In this document: positions 1 to 46,500 of the stretch, piece by piece
How the letters are laid out: every line of letters starts with the position of its first letter
Numbering within the stretch: position 1 is the first letter of the stretch
Assembly: GCF_001625305.1 (NCBI RefSeq)
Contig: NW_017802403.1
Coordinates: 737,530 to 801,529 of the forward strand
Direction: 5' to 3'
DNA: 64,000 nucleotides
From: Branchiostoma belcheri
Taxonomy: Eukaryota > Chordata > Leptocardii > Amphioxiformes > Branchiostomatidae
Notes under the pieces: model-generated
Seen by the model: only the letters and a program-made list of their open reading frames with translations
Told to the model about the DNA's origin: nothing
Database searches by the model: none
Program-made: the position numbers and the translations under genes

Positions 1-637
1 GATTTGCCTTTTTTTAAATTTTTATGCAGTGTGTATAATTCAAACGATTAAAGACAAACGGCTATTGTGTAGTACTTCTCAGAGCATAAAACCTACATTG
101 GCCACTATCTGAGGGCACATTTGCATCGGAATTTAAACTAAGGCTAGGGTATTAAACGCAGAAACAAGCCCCAAGATGAGTCATAAATACTTTCTGGATG
201 GCACCCCAAAAATAAACCCAGGATCCTACCAGTGACAGGTTGTCTTCCATCAGATTTCTAGACATTTTTGCTCCATGAATGTCAATGTAAATTGGAGAGT
301 GTTGTTTCAACTTACTATGTAGATGAGTAAATACAATATTGACTTTGAAAAAAAAAGTTTTTCAATCCCAAAAAACTGCATTGGACAAAAACAATTATCT
401 TCCTAACTAACTCTACGCAAAGTTACACCAAATGGGATTCTTGGCTTTTCGCATTGTATTCCTTGATTCTTTTTAAGCATCAGTAGCAAGTGTAGAGTAC
501 ATTGAGGCATTTTTTTTTTACTTCCAAGTTTTTAAACTTATTTTATGCCACCACTAACGCATAAACGGACAGCAGGCATGCTCATTTTACCTGAGTAAAA
601 AAAAAAAAATCAAAGTTAGGAAATTATACAAACAAAC
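1..637. other. Intron sequence, nothing recognised
   Basis: AT-rich sequence left of the lectin exon. I see no exon, repeat family or RNA here. Confidence 0.5.
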
Positions 638-32552
<31,915 letters not shown>

Positions 32553-34506
32553 GACGAAAAATGCGAAAATTTCTGTTGGAGTCCAAACAAAAAATCCGTT
32601 CCTACATTTTTGTCCTATTGTCGACTTTGTTACAGAGATAATGATGTATAATTGTAGCCATTGGGCACAAAGATGCGTGATATGTCGATGAGTTGATTTT
32701 CTAGTTCTAGTGACCCTTTTTTCTTACAGGTCAATAGCGCTTGTTGATCATCAATCATTATCACATAGCCTGAAGACGTCAACCAATCAAAAGGCTATAC
32801 CCCCCCCCCCAAACCCTGGTTATTAAAAAGGGTTAATGCCCCCGCTCCGAGGTATGTATGGTACGATAATCCCTGGTCAAGTGCGATAACCACCGAATAA
32901 ACCATGATAATATCCGATTCACTAGACACTTAGCAAATGTATGGCCGCCGGTGACCCAGGACTGACGCCCAGAGGCATGTGAATGGACTTATACCATTAT
33001 TACGTCACAGTTTGTTTACCGCAATGAATGCTGGTCAATCGACGTTTATATTGTACAGGGGTGCGTAGTGCAGTGTGTGTTTGTGTAGCGTTAGCCTTTT
33101 ATAAACCTTTAATACAGTACTACCTTCATCTAATGTCACAACTAAATCATCCATTACAGCATGTAATGCTGTGTCAACAAAACTAGACGCAGCAAAAATC
33201 AGACATACCTTACTTTGAAAACTTTGAAATGATCTCTATTCTTTAACTGACCGTTCTAGAATGTTCTTTAGAACAGGTAAACGAACTGTGACGTATCGTG
33301 CAGCGGGCGAGGCAGTACCTTCTTTCTAATACAGATTTCCACTTGTTCAAATCGTAGAAATGACAAGTTAATACGCGGTGTATCTTTGATTATATTTTAA
33401 TTCACATTTACCAATTTGAAAGGACTTCTACATTTTGTCCAGAAATCAAATATGTCTACACTTGAGTTTTAAATGAATGCTCCGGTATTCCGATATGCGT
33501 TATTAAATGAGTCGAGACTATCAGATAGGAAGTATAGGTACGTACCAGCATGTTGCAACTTATGTATTGTACATTATACGAAAATATCTTAGAAACATAC
33601 CTAACTAAATGTGGCATCAATGACAAGTATGTGAAAGGCATCCAATTTTAGTCCCACAAAGCTGGATTTTCAATGCCAACATTCTGATTGTTCTCATAGT
33701 GTAGTATCTCTATCCCTAAGCATACTGATAGCATGATGATTTAAGTATGAAACATGATTCATCAATTTGAGACATATTTCCTAATGCAGATTTTTTCCTT
33801 TTCTTTTTGCAGTGGATGCCTTGCGAGATAGATTTTTCTTATTGATAATAATTTACAGCATTTGTTTTTCAATCATAAGTCTTATGCCTTAGACCCATAA
33901 GTCACTAATTACAGTTTTTGGCTTCAACTGCTATGAGCCGAAAAAAAAAACAATCACGATGAACATTATATTGCCATTCGGAAGTAGCGACATCTGGCGA
34001 TCCATACGTGAAGCCCAGCGTTATGTTCCGTTGAGCGAACAAATATTCGAATCAGACAACGATATCTGCAAAGATCGTCAAAATCTGAAGCAAACGGTTT
34101 CTTTTTAACGTAATATTTTATTATATTTTTAATATTTAAAGCATAACCGCCAATGACCTAAATTAAAAATACAAAATACCTTATCCGTTACAACAACCCA
34201 TGATACAGAGACGGGGGCGCCACAGACTTTCTGCAACCTATGATCCACTGCTCAAGGAGTCACGTGTCTTATCTGCGTAACGTCACGGAAGCGGTGGATT
34301 GCTCAATCCTTTACAAAGACTGGAGTTGTACAGTCGAAAATTTGGGTGAGTCCAATTTGTTGTGTTGGAAATTACAGTTTAAACTTTCTTCATAATGATT
34401 TATACTAACACAGATGAACTTTCAAGATAAAACTCATGATACAATATGACTGAAACCAATTCCATTCCTATTAGCATTGTCCAACTCAAGTCACCAAGGT
34501 GGCCAA
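32553..34506. other. Intergenic region between two minus-strand genes
   Basis: No exon seen. It contains a C run near 32796-32810, and 34390-34440 (ACTAACACAGATGAAC) is an end fragment of the foldback family. It should include the promoter of the mucin-like gene, but no core element is clear. Confidence 0.5.
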
Positions 34507-34598
34507 TTATTTAAATGACACATCGTCATCAGCGAATTCTGTACATCTAAAGCAACCGGTGTCTTTCTTGTCACTACTGACCCTCGTGCGCTGGACCT
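34507..34598 (-). CDS. Calpain last exon and stop
   Basis: Encodes VQRTRVSSDKKDTGCFRCTE and ADDDVSFK, then TAA. Phase matches the previous exon (split Glu codon). The short polar tail has a CxxC pair of unknown role. Confidence 0.6.
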
Positions 34599-37500
34599 CT
34601 AGATTCTGAAAGAAGAAAAAAATGCATATAATATTTTGAGAAGGTCTCGATTCATAAAATTTCAGTTTTGTTCAGGGCGATGCTAACTTCAATATGTTCT
34701 AGTCTTTTTCTATTCACACTTTCTATTCCCAATTACTATGGATTGAATCTGAAAACAAATAGAGATTTTTTTTTTGAATATGTGGTTTGTAACGTTATAG
34801 TGGTAACGCTATACTGATGCTGTAACGTTACAAAACACATGTTCCATGTTGAAAAGAACACAAAAACTTCATTCTCCATTTGTTGTCAGATTCGGCCCAT
34901 AGTAATTTGATTAATATTAATGTTGAGCATAAAATGCCCCAACACCTCAAAACACAGTGAAAAGCAAGCTGTTTAACGTCAACAGGATCATTCCGATGCC
35001 TTCCTGTACTATGCAAATGAGGGTTACCCCCTATTTTCGAATTGCATTCTGGGGATGGAAAACTGGTGAATTCCCATATTGCCCCTGCTAACTCTAAAAG
35101 AAAATTCGTTTCATAGCTGTGAGTAATGTTTCTTGTTTTCTTCTCTATGTGACCTGAGTCAATGTTCAATGTCACCGTTACGCAGAGCTTACCTATGTTG
35201 TGCTCTAACTGTACGTAAGATTTGCCTTTGGGCATCGCGGCAAACTTCAGGTCTTGTCTGACGTTGCGTAACTCATCCAAGTTTACCTTGGGCCCCGCAT
35301 GCTCTGGTGGAGGCTGTAGAACAAGCAAAACAAACAAACAAACAAGCAAATAAGGAAAAAACAAACACAATAGACATCGCTTAAACGACACCACATAAAG
35401 AGTCATGAATTAACAAGTGACAAATATTATCTGAAGCCAAATTGCCACTTGGAATTCTTGTCGAATCCTACTATAGACAAAAAAATGTATGGCTTAAATT
35501 GCAACGGTTAACGAAATGAGAGAAACAGTAGTTTATTAATTCAAATAAAAGCCGATTATGTAAATTTTTACAGATTAAAAACAATACACATGCTACTCTC
35601 TCTGATGACGTACCTTTTTACTTTCAAACTTTGCGTCTGGCTGCGGTCGTGGCGCCTGCGCAGTGCGTCCCGGCTGGGGTGACCGTGCACGGGGAGGGGC
35701 GGCGCCAGGTAACAGGGCGGCTACGTTGATATTAGCCTGCGGTAGGACAGTAAGGTCATTCATTCAAGTTCAAGGTTTAAGAAGTGTTTTACTTGACCCT
35801 CGGAGCAGATATATTTACAATTAAAAGAACTGCTCAATTATCGTATGTAATAAGTATTTTACAATACTTTAACCCAGTTTCGGAATGGAGCTAATATACT
35901 ATGTTAGCTTTCATGGCTCCGGCGATTTCTTACAATATTTATGTGAAAATTTATTGATACAACAAAAGTACAGCGACTTTCGTAAGGTCATTAACTACAT
36001 GTGAACATACAGACAGAATCGTTGATACAACAAATATCTGCCGGTAATCCCTCGTTTTATGTTGCTTTTCTCTAAATACAGCGCATATTTTGATTGCAAT
36101 ATTTCACCTCCTTTACCATTGCTACTTATACAATACAACAGAATGGAATATAATACCTGTCTGGCCTGGATACTCTTTGTGGTGGAACCTTTAGGTACCC
36201 CGGTTGTCGACAACGCTCTCTGGAACAAAGATTGTATAAAGATTATGCATAATCAGCTCAGAAAAGATCAGGAAGCAGTCATACCTTCAAATACCAGAGT
36301 TATCAATCAAGAATTAAGGTGTTCGAGAACTCATATCTGTCAAGAAAAATCGTAGAGTGGAACTCGTTGATAGACGGAAAGAGACTAGTTTATAATATGT
36401 CTGGTAAACCATTTTCTGTAGCCATTACTTGACTTGATACGACTAAGTCAAGTAACATAAGTGCACAGAAGCCAAAATGTGAAATTGTGATCTGGAAATA
36501 TTCCAAAATTATACATTTTTAAAACATTGCAAGCCAAATGTGGGAGCGCTTGTAAAATGGCATAGACCTATCTGATTTGTTTGTTTTCCTTGTTTTCAAT
36601 CATTTGTTTTAATCGTTAATTTTTATGTTAATTATCTAATCAGTTCATTTCTGTATCAGCGACCTGAATTACATGTAGACTTTTGTTCAATTTCTTTTTG
36701 TAGATGTAAAAAGTAGTTTACACACTTCAGTTATTATTTCTGTGTCTTGATTTTGTTTAATTAATCAATTAATTCAAATATGTTTTGTCATGTATCATAG
36801 TTACCTTTGTTTGGGGTAGGCCCTTTAAAAACCCACCTAGGTTTCTGGCCTACCCTGCATATTCTCTTATTGTTATTGTTTGATTAATATGTAACTTTTT
36901 ATACGTGCAAATAATAAATAAACACTCAAATAAATAGCATCATCATCTGCTATTCTACACAGACACATGAATTGTGCATTTTATGCGTCTTAACATTATT
37001 ATCATACATAGGTACTAATTAAAGATTAAAAACATGCATGCAATTACATTTTAGGAAATTAAGCCATATTGGTTTGTAGTCTAAACTTCGATTGCCAAAA
37101 CTACCCGAGTAGAAAACATATATGAAAGTATATATAGCTATTTTTTTGCTGCTCTAGTAAAGTTTAATGTACTAGAGTCCATATATATATATCGGTCTCC
37201 ATCTTGTGAAAGGGTGCCAAGATCACATTGCTGCAAAGTATTACCTTCCTAACCTTCCTAACTGTTATGAACGCCAAAAGCAACTTTGTGCAGAAAAAAA
37301 ATATTTGGGATTAAACGTTTCAAGTACAAGGCAGAGAAAAGTAGAGAGAAAAAAACGCAAAACAACCTCTATGATCCAAACCGTCTGTAGACGATAATAG
37401 TAGTAACCAGGGAAATTATTCTCCAAGCAGACGTTAGGTTTGTTGGGAAAGTTTCTTCGGCATTTTTATCAGTTTTGTCAGCATACTTTCCAGTTTACAT

Positions 37501-40500
37501 TCCCCCTCAAGAAAAGTAACAAAATGGAAGGCCCAGCGAAACGCCTAAAACGGCAAAGAATTATAAAAGAAGCCTATTAGTAGCCTCTGCTTAGTAAATA
37601 GCCGAATGTGACAGACCTAATAATTTGTAGGTCGTACTAACTCTCCCAACACATGCAAACGTAATGTAGATGTGTCTCTGTAACCGGCTTAACACAAATG
37701 TGTATTATGTAAACCGTCGTTGTCATTTGAAACCGTCGTTGTCATATCTCTTACCGGTCAATTCAATGTCATGATTGAGTGTACCTCTGAGGGGCACAAA
37801 CATTAACAACGTAAAAAAAGCATTTTAATTGCCAATATAAGTCGTAAAAGTTTAGTAAAGATATTAGCGAAAATGATAAAGAAATGCACAAGTTCAGATT
37901 CGAACCAGGGTCAAAACTCCTAACCTCAAAACCCTAATCCTCTACGAATATTTCCATTATGATGTGCACATTGCGTTCTAACAAATGTACGCTTGAAGTC
38001 TGCCATTCTGCATGCAACATGGCACGGACCGTTTTAAATGGCAACGGTCGCTTACTCTCCAAGCAGAGGTTTGGGTTTTGGCTTATTTTTGGCATGTTTT
38101 TTTTTGGGGGGGGGGCTTTTTTTATCAAGATTTCTTTTATGCACTGGTATCTTTTTTACGCCAACCCGACAAAAAGGCGCCAGTGAAAAATAGAAAAGCC
38201 GATAAAAGAAGTCTATAAACACGCTAAAAATAATCCAAACCTCTGCTTGGAGAGACGGAATTTGTAGCGGCACCGACGTGGACACTTACCCCGCTCATGT
38301 CGTCCCAGTGACGCAATGACGTAATGACGATAAACTTGTAAACAAAGCCTCCGTTTGTAATTCACAAAACCCTCGGTCCCACCAGGCAGCCCTACCGAAC
38401 AGTGCGAGGCTTGTAGGCGGTATGTTGTTGACTCTGGCACCGGTACAGTCAAGTGCGTCATTGGCTAAATTAGGTCTCCCTCCAAGGCAGTATGTCCTCC
38501 ATGACCACATTCCAAACGTTCTGGCCGAAGGGTGGTGCTCACTGGATTATTTTAGTGAGCGTTATCCTAACCGTATGTCGTGTCCTACTAGCCTCTACTA
38601 AGCTTCGGGAGGCGGCTGGAAAGAGTACAGCATACCCAGGGTGCCAAACTAGTATCGGGCCGTTAGACGTTTTCCTTCGGCAGACAAGAGCCCTTCGCCC
38701 GCCTATCTAAATTACCGCTACGGGGGAGTTGAGCCCGAGGAGTTTGTCCGGCCCTATTACAGCTAAGAGAGGCGACACTAGACTGGTACTGAGCCGAACA
38801 ATCCCATCGGGCTCAACTCCCCCGTAGCGATAATTTAGATATAGGCGGGCGAAGGGCTCTTGTCTGCCGAAGGAAAACGGCTAACGGCCCGATACTAGTT
38901 TGGCACCCAGGGTAAGTATAACATGGCCAAAGAGACAGATAACATACCAGGGGTGCGGCAAACTGTAATCTCTAGCGGACCAACTCCTCAGGCATGTTAT
39001 CTCAGTCTATTTGGCTATGTTTTGTTCTTTTCAGCCGCCTTACGAAGCCTGGTAGAGGCTAGAGCCCTACCATATGATGGAGTTAGTTGGAGGTGACAGT
39101 TGAGAATGTTGACCTATCTCTATCTTTAATGTTGTGAGCCTTATAAATCGAACATATAGAAGAAGTGGGTAAATTTGTCTTCCACTGCCTAAAAAGAAGA
39201 AGTCAAACCCAGTAAATCTAGTACCATGCATGTTGTAGAATATAGTATAATGCTCGACGTAGATATAGTCTCACATACCACTGTATTTTCTTTCTATGTT
39301 GTTTGTAACTGCAATTAGCCCCCGGGCATGTATTTGCAATACACTTTCAATATATTAAAAGCATCGAATGCTATTTCAGTGAATGGCAAAATAAATACAT
39401 CTTCTGGTTGAAGAGATCTGTCAGATACTGGCCTTTAATGCCATTTCTCAAATAATTTTTTGTCATCATTTCCTTCCTTTAAACATTTAAAATAGCCCGA
39501 AACAAGTGACTTGTCTCTCCATTATTTTTATTTTTGTGGGGGAGGGGGTAGCTTATCGATAGCTAGAACAGTCTATAGAACAAATAACCGTTATCGGTCA
39601 GTGGCGTCGAATTTTTGCCTCACAGATATCAGTATGCAATGGGATAGGATTGGTTCAACTTATCACATTTAAGGAATGACCAGAAAATTGTATTTGAAAA
39701 CCCGCTATAACATTGAATTGGATGCCTTTAAGTGATAAACATATTCCTCTGGGAACTGTCCACATCTCACATGTGCAGTCTTCTCGCAATAGATAAGTGC
39801 GTTAAAAACAGCTCCTTGTGTAAGATAACCCAGAATTATATTTCACTCCCAGTGTCATAAGATAAGGCCACACTGATTTAAATCCGTGGATGACATCCAC
39901 GCACGCATTGATTTTCGCCTGTTGTAAAAAAAAATCACCCCTTCCGTGGCTTTGACTTTGTATTAGTTATGGCTTAGGTGACATACTTTGTATCCTGTCT
40001 AATTGTTGTGCAATAAAGGTATTATTACATGTGTCCGTTGATGACTTGTTGTTATTATTTTGTAAACGTGACTTGGATCTCTATTTTATATATTGTATTA
40101 TGATATTTTTTGTTGGTGACTTATAAGCCCATTTGGGTTGGGCGGCGTGTAGTGGCAGATGACGTTAATAGATCATTCCTTCCTTCCTTCGTTCGTTCAT
40201 TCATTCATTCATCCATTTATTCATCCATTCATTACATAACTGCGAAAAGACAAATCCCCCCGTAAATTAGTGGCCCCTTCCATGACCTAGGATGTCAGTC
40301 AGGGTTGATAAATGTCTAATTCATAACAACTCTGAACCTGACTTCCTGTTACTCCGTAATGTTGACCTTGTGCCTTTCACTCTCTCTCACTTGATAGTTC
40401 TGGCATGCCTATATATAGCATAGTGGGCTAACTGTGGAAATACACAGGCAGACACTTTCGAAAATAGATAGAGGACGAACAAGAATCGGATGGATAAAAG

Positions 40501-43500
40501 AAGTGGGGTGGATAAGGAAGTCAGCCATGTATGTTTGGGATTGTGTTCTCGCCTCAAAAGCGCCACCTACATCGGCTACATATGGTGGCGAGAAGCAGAA
40601 CTCAAAAGCTCTAAAGAAAGGTGCCTTATGGTAGCAGTTCACAGTTTTCGGCCTATGGGGAATTCAATAGTTAAGAACCCCAAAGTGACCTACTTCGACG
40701 TGGTAAAAATGTAGTAGGGTGCAAAGGTAGGTACAGAACTTGAATATGTTTGAGTTCAAGATATAATGTACAAAATATGTGAAAATGGGCTAAAGTTTGT
40801 CGGCTAGTTCACTCGTGACGCTATCTTTTAATAACGCTATGCGGAAAGTCATGGAACTGCAGCAAGCGGACAGCACTATATATATATAGGCTGTGATAGT
40901 ATCAAGGCGCAAATCTACGCTAACTGAACAAAGATCAGATTTCAACTTTCACAGTCTCAAACCTGACGTATTCCTCTACCTTGTACCACAGTACCCGTGT
41001 CGCTGTCGTACAAACAAGAATCCCTGCGCCTGTCATATGCCGACCTACTTTGTGCCGGTACTCCTTTTGACTTCGGGGTTCGGCCATAAATACTGTGTGC
41101 TGCGACTTTATAGACACCAAAGCGTAAGCAAGGTCTTTCCTGGTTGTGAAAAAAGAAAATCCCTGAGTTCAAAGAGATGATATCATTGTATTATCTGCAC
41201 TACTGCTCAGAACACCAGCCGTTCTAGCCTACGGTCCAGTCCTGATATCTTTGGTAGGGACGCTGGAAGCCGACCAAAGCTAACAATGCTGGACTCCATG
41301 CTACAGTCGTACAGTTAGGCAGACTGTTCAAGGCCTAAGTCTAAGGGAACTTATTCTAAGACCATGCCCCAGTGTACATTTTTATAGCCCTTAGGCTATG
41401 AACAAACAGACTGAAACAATTTAAAAAATATCTACGTCAGTGAAGGTAAGGCATTGGGAAAGGTGGGCGAGGTGGGGGGGNNNNNNNNNNNNNNNNNNNN
41501 GGGGGGGGGCATACGGGAAGAACTCTCGGCTACTTATAATTAACCCTAGCGCTCCTAGCCCGTAGGACAAACAACACTTATGTTTCTATTTTGAAGCAAC
41601 AGCATATAATTGACTAATTTGCATTAGCCTTGTATAATTTTTGTTTCCTTTTGGACTATCAAAAAACTTTATTCACTTATTTACACATCAATCTATACTT
41701 CGTGCTACTAACCTGCTTTTCTGAGAATTCTCCAGTGTCACTGACGAAATGTATTGGACGCTACCTGAAGCGTCTGACGGTTTCAAAAACCATGTCCAGT
41801 TGCTTGAGTAACCCTCTTTGGGGCGGAATAGATATCTCTTGCTCATAGTTTATAACTCAAGTGCAGGAAGAGCGTGACTGTACATGCTAGCACCGTTTCA
41901 ATTGAGGTCATCTACAATGTTAGACGGTCACATGTACAGGACTAGGGTACAAATCCACAAGCAAGCAAACACACACAATGTAAACCATACGACACTTTTT
42001 TGAATTGAAAATTGAACGAAAAGGAAAATCAACAAATTTATCATCTTCCAACTTAAGATCTGACAAAAAATACAATTTTGGCACAAATCATTGTTCAAAC
42101 ACTCTAAATATTCAACAAAGCTAGGAAGCTGTACAAAAATGCTATAGCAGCATATGTTTGCAATAGATATATACAATATGTATCATAACCGCGAGGAGTT
42201 CCTTTGACTGGGAAAAGGGCATCTAAAGAATATGTTTACCTTTATTATTTTCTTTAACACAAGAAAGTCAATATATCAACCATATTTACATACTTATATA
42301 CAAAATTTATACCCTACTGAGTTGAACAAAGTGTATAATCACTAAATATGGATCCGTTTATCAATCAGAAAGAATTTCATTGTGTTAATAGTGGATTTTT
42401 TTTTGGACCGGAAGCATCTGTTCATACGTAGGTAGCTCTTACATGAACTGCAACTTTACCTTGTCGTCTCTTGAGAGTCGAATTTCTTAGGAAACGCTGT
42501 AATGATAATCATTTCCCTGTCCATTGTCGCAACAAGTCTGGTTTAAGACTCGACGTTTGTCCTTCGAAGGTCGTTCACGTTCTGGATATCGTTGTAAATG
42601 TGCTGTACAAAATTTATATCATTGCTATGTAATGCTGAGGTCACATTTTGAAACCTAGGCCAGGTTGGCCCGTCTGCGTCAATGGCCATGGAAAATTAAC
42701 AATCCATATCAAGGATATAAAACAAATTGTACTCATGATTTGTTCTAAAACGTTTTGTGTTTTCTTGTCTTTTATATGGCACTTTTAGAAAGCTCCGTAA
42801 CAACCGTTTTCCGTCAGTGACATCATACTTTTGGCCCACAGATAGCAGTATGTTCCAAGATAGAGTGGATTTATCTTACTGCATAAAAACAGACTATTAA
42901 AAATCCAGTTTTACATGCTCTGAAATAGCTTTGGGTGCATTTAACATTTAACTTGTAGCTAAAAAAATGCCCTCTGGTTGTTCTTTTATCTGTGTTGGAA
43001 GCACTGTCTCGTTTCCATCTCATCCAAGCTCACTGCAGGAAAAAAATTACATATGTCAGGAATGGACTCCAAAACAACCGTTTTTTTTTTTACAAAATTA
43101 GAGAACATGAAAATAAAATACGATACGATGGATACCAAGTAATAATTAAGAAAAGTTGTCTGATACTGCCATAAAGGTTAAATTGTGTGTTTGTCCCAAC
43201 ACAAAGAACTCACTGGACACTGTAAGAATATTGGACACTCAACTTTCCTGAGAGGGGTAAATGAGAATATTTACATAAGGGCCCATCGCCAATAACTTAA
43301 CCGCGACGGGGGCCGCCATCGTTTACCAGATTTTTGACCCATTATCGGTGTCAGACTTCAAAGAAGCCACGTGACAAGCTTCACTGGGTCAGTCTATCGA
43401 AGAAGACCAGGGGGACTGGGCGAAAGCTGAGAAATGTGTTGGAAGAAAAGTTTTAACTTAAAACAAGAAGATGACTGAGTTGAACTAGTTTTTACAGAAA

Positions 43501-46500
43501 ATAAAAATCTTACCCCAACTCTCGCAGCTGAGTTGGCTTTTCTGTTAAGACTCTGAGAAGGAAGGGACCTTCTATTTTCGGCTCGTGCGTGGTGGGGACG
43601 ATGACGTATGTGCCTGGGTCCATCTGGATACGCAGAGTGACCTCTCGAGTGTTGTAATAGGACAAGGTTCTGAAGACGGGTGAAGACTGGCCCAACTGAC
43701 GCTTGGACAGTTTGAGTTCCCGGTCTGGACTCGAGACCTGTATAAAAAGTGTGAAAAAGTGGTGAAAGTAACAAGAAAGATAACAGTTGCAAAGAAAATG
43801 CATAATATGTTTACCTTCGTATATGGTCTGCTCTGTTACTCAAGCAAATTCGTATATATGGTTTCAGGAGACTAAATCCCTCCCGCTATAAAATTGCAAC
43901 ATGATGTAACCGAACCCTAGTTACCATGGTGGCAGACGTCTGGTTCAGGTCATTGACCTCATTACTTTGGGGAAGAAGAGGAAAGATAGCAAAAAACTAT
44001 GTTTTCTTTCAGTGAACATAAAAAAAGTAATCTCGATCCAGCTTTAGCTCACTTAAAAGCTAATCTCCCATTGGTCGGGACAGAGAAGACATACGCGAGG
44101 TAAATTCCCCTAGCTCTTTTCGACAAGCGAAATAAATTGTGGACTACAGCTTAATTTCCCATCCTAAGGACTGCGACCACATATGGGATTCGAATCTCTA
44201 TGGGGTTTGCAAAAAAATATTGTGATCAAAACAGTTCTTGTCCACGCCTGCAAACGTGTGAACCAATCAGCTACTGTTGCGAAATGCAAAGATAATGATT
44301 GGCACCGAATTTTCATGTATGATCAGTGTGATAGAAAAAAAATGAGAAGAGAATCGATCTCGTATTGCCTTAACGTGCACTTCTTCGCCAAACACTATTT
44401 GGTAAAATGTACGTAAAGAAACCCAATATCATCTGGGAAAGAGATGAAACAAAACTAAACTGGTTATTTAATGAGTGTGTTTTTGAAACTGCATTTTATG
44501 TTAATCAAGCTTGGAAAAAACGCAAAACCTTCATTTATTCATAAATTTCTTCTCTGATTTCTCTTTTCCGGACTCGTTCACATATTTAAGTTCCTTTGAC
44601 CTTTTGTTTCATTTATGTTCTTTTGACAATTTCAGTTGAATTTGTGTACTTTTGACTCTAATGTACGGATTATGTTATGTACAACATTGTATTAAGTTCA
44701 TTATTTTTATTTGATGTTTCCAGCCTGACTTTTTGATTCGGACTTGGATTTATGTTTCTATGATTTCTGTACCTATGTTTATGTTCATGTTTATGTTTTG
44801 GTGTCCTATTTAAAGCCCACATGGGCTGGGCGACAAAAGTCGCAAGACACGTAAATAGAATAACGTTATAAAACGTCAGAGAGTTCTTTCTTTTTTCTTA
44901 CCTCGTAGACCTGGAAGCCGATATGCGTAAATTTCCCTTTGAACTGCTTATTCTCCTGCATGAGACCGATCAGAACTGAGCATGTGCCGCGGTCTTCCTC
45001 GTCGTCTTCTTCCGGGTCAAAGTCATCTGGTATGAAAAAGAGTTGGTTAGACACAGTTTACGATATATGGAAACGTATTCTTCAGGGTCAAATTCATGTG
45101 TGAAGAGGTAATGTCGGTTTTATATAGTTTTTTTTTACGACAGTGTGAAGAGGTAGTGTCAGTTTTTTCTACCTGCAGACGACAGTGTAAAGACATACTG
45201 TCGGTTTTACATACCTGCAGACGGCAGTGTAAAGAGGTAATGTCGGTTTTACATAGTTTTTTTTTACCTACAGACAACAGTGTGAAGAAAGGCTGTAGGT
45301 TTTACATACCTGCAGACGGCAGTGTGAAGAGGTATTAATGTCGGTTTTACATAGTTTTTTTTTACCTACAGACAACAGTGTGAAGAAAGGCTGTAGGTTT
45401 TACATACCTGCAGACGGCAGTGTGAAGAGGTAACGTCGGTTTTACATAGTTTTTTTTACCTGCAGTGAAGCGTGATGTGAAGCGGTAATGGCGGTTTTAC
45501 ATAGTTTTTTTTTTTACCTACAGACGACAGTGTGAAGGGGTACTAATGGTATTACATACCTGCAGACGACAGTGTGAAGAGGTACTATCGGTTTTACACA
45601 CCTTCAGACGACAGTGTGAAGAGGTACTATCGGTTTTACATACCTTCAGACGACAGTGTGAAGAGGTACTGTCGGTTTTACACACCTTCAGACGACAGTG
45701 TGAAGAGGTACTGTCGGTTTTACATACCTTCAGACGACAGTGTGAAGAGGTACTGTCGGTTTTACATACCTTCAGACGACAGTGTGAAGAGGTACTGCGG
45801 GTTTTTCCAATAGGTCTTTTGGTACCCCACGCTGCCGCCGGCTGTCTCTCCCTTCACCCACTCTCCTATCTCCTGTGCCACGTCCCACTTCGATTTCGGT
45901 CCTAGCAAAGAAAGACAACATAAGAAATAAATATCATTGTTATAACTGACTAAAACTCAACATTACATTTGTTGAAGTGATGAACACAAAATACTTCCTA
46001 GCAATATACGTAGAAAATTTCACCTAAGTATACGATTGCCTCCGTAAGTGTGTTAAATATTTATTAGAAGGAAAACTTACTAATACATTTTTGTGCAGAA
46101 ATATATTTTTAGTCGGATTGAAAGTTTAAGGGTTTAATAGTAGACGGTTCATAGTTCTAAGTGTATGTAGACGAATACATTCCGTGAAGAAGGTTGATGG
46201 AGACAACAGACAATTTTGGGTTAGTCCTAATTCTTTGTAGTCAGAAGTTAAAGCTTAGTCTTCATTAAAAAAAAAAAAACTTACCAGTTCTAACAGTCTC
46301 GTGCTCTGCTAGTGAAGCGATGGTGACCTCTCTGTAGAATTCGCTCCAATCATCGTACTCCATCCTGTCATTGGGATAACATTAATGCAGTGTAAGTCTA
46401 GAATGATTACACCTTGCATAAAGTTATATATTCCTGTATGTGGCTCTATTTTACACTATACACGTACAATGCAATTTTTAAAGCCCGATATATTATAAGT

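Larger units (their letters stand above)
35737..43513. other. Large calpain intron region with an unidentified exon
   Basis: A short exon (length 1 mod 3) must lie here to restore phase, but I could not identify it. Contents seen: LINE 3' scraps (36270-36385), a CTCCAAGCAGA MITE, the long foldback 38591-39059, a LINE-type 3' region (39225-39362), microsatellite 40177-40222 and the gap at 41481. Confidence 0.6.

Noticed and set aside
34828-35406. 192-codon minus-strand open frame
   Set aside because: Only 35193-35313 has good splice borders and consistent phase; the rest is intron read-through with no recognisable domain.
45098-45790. CRISPR-like regular repeats
   Set aside because: Units are contiguous with no unique spacers, and the context is a eukaryotic intron.
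45546-45905. Plus-strand open frames of 119 and 79 codons with HTFRRQCEEVLSVL repeats
   Set aside because: Antisense translation of the 42-bp minisatellite and of calpain exon 10.
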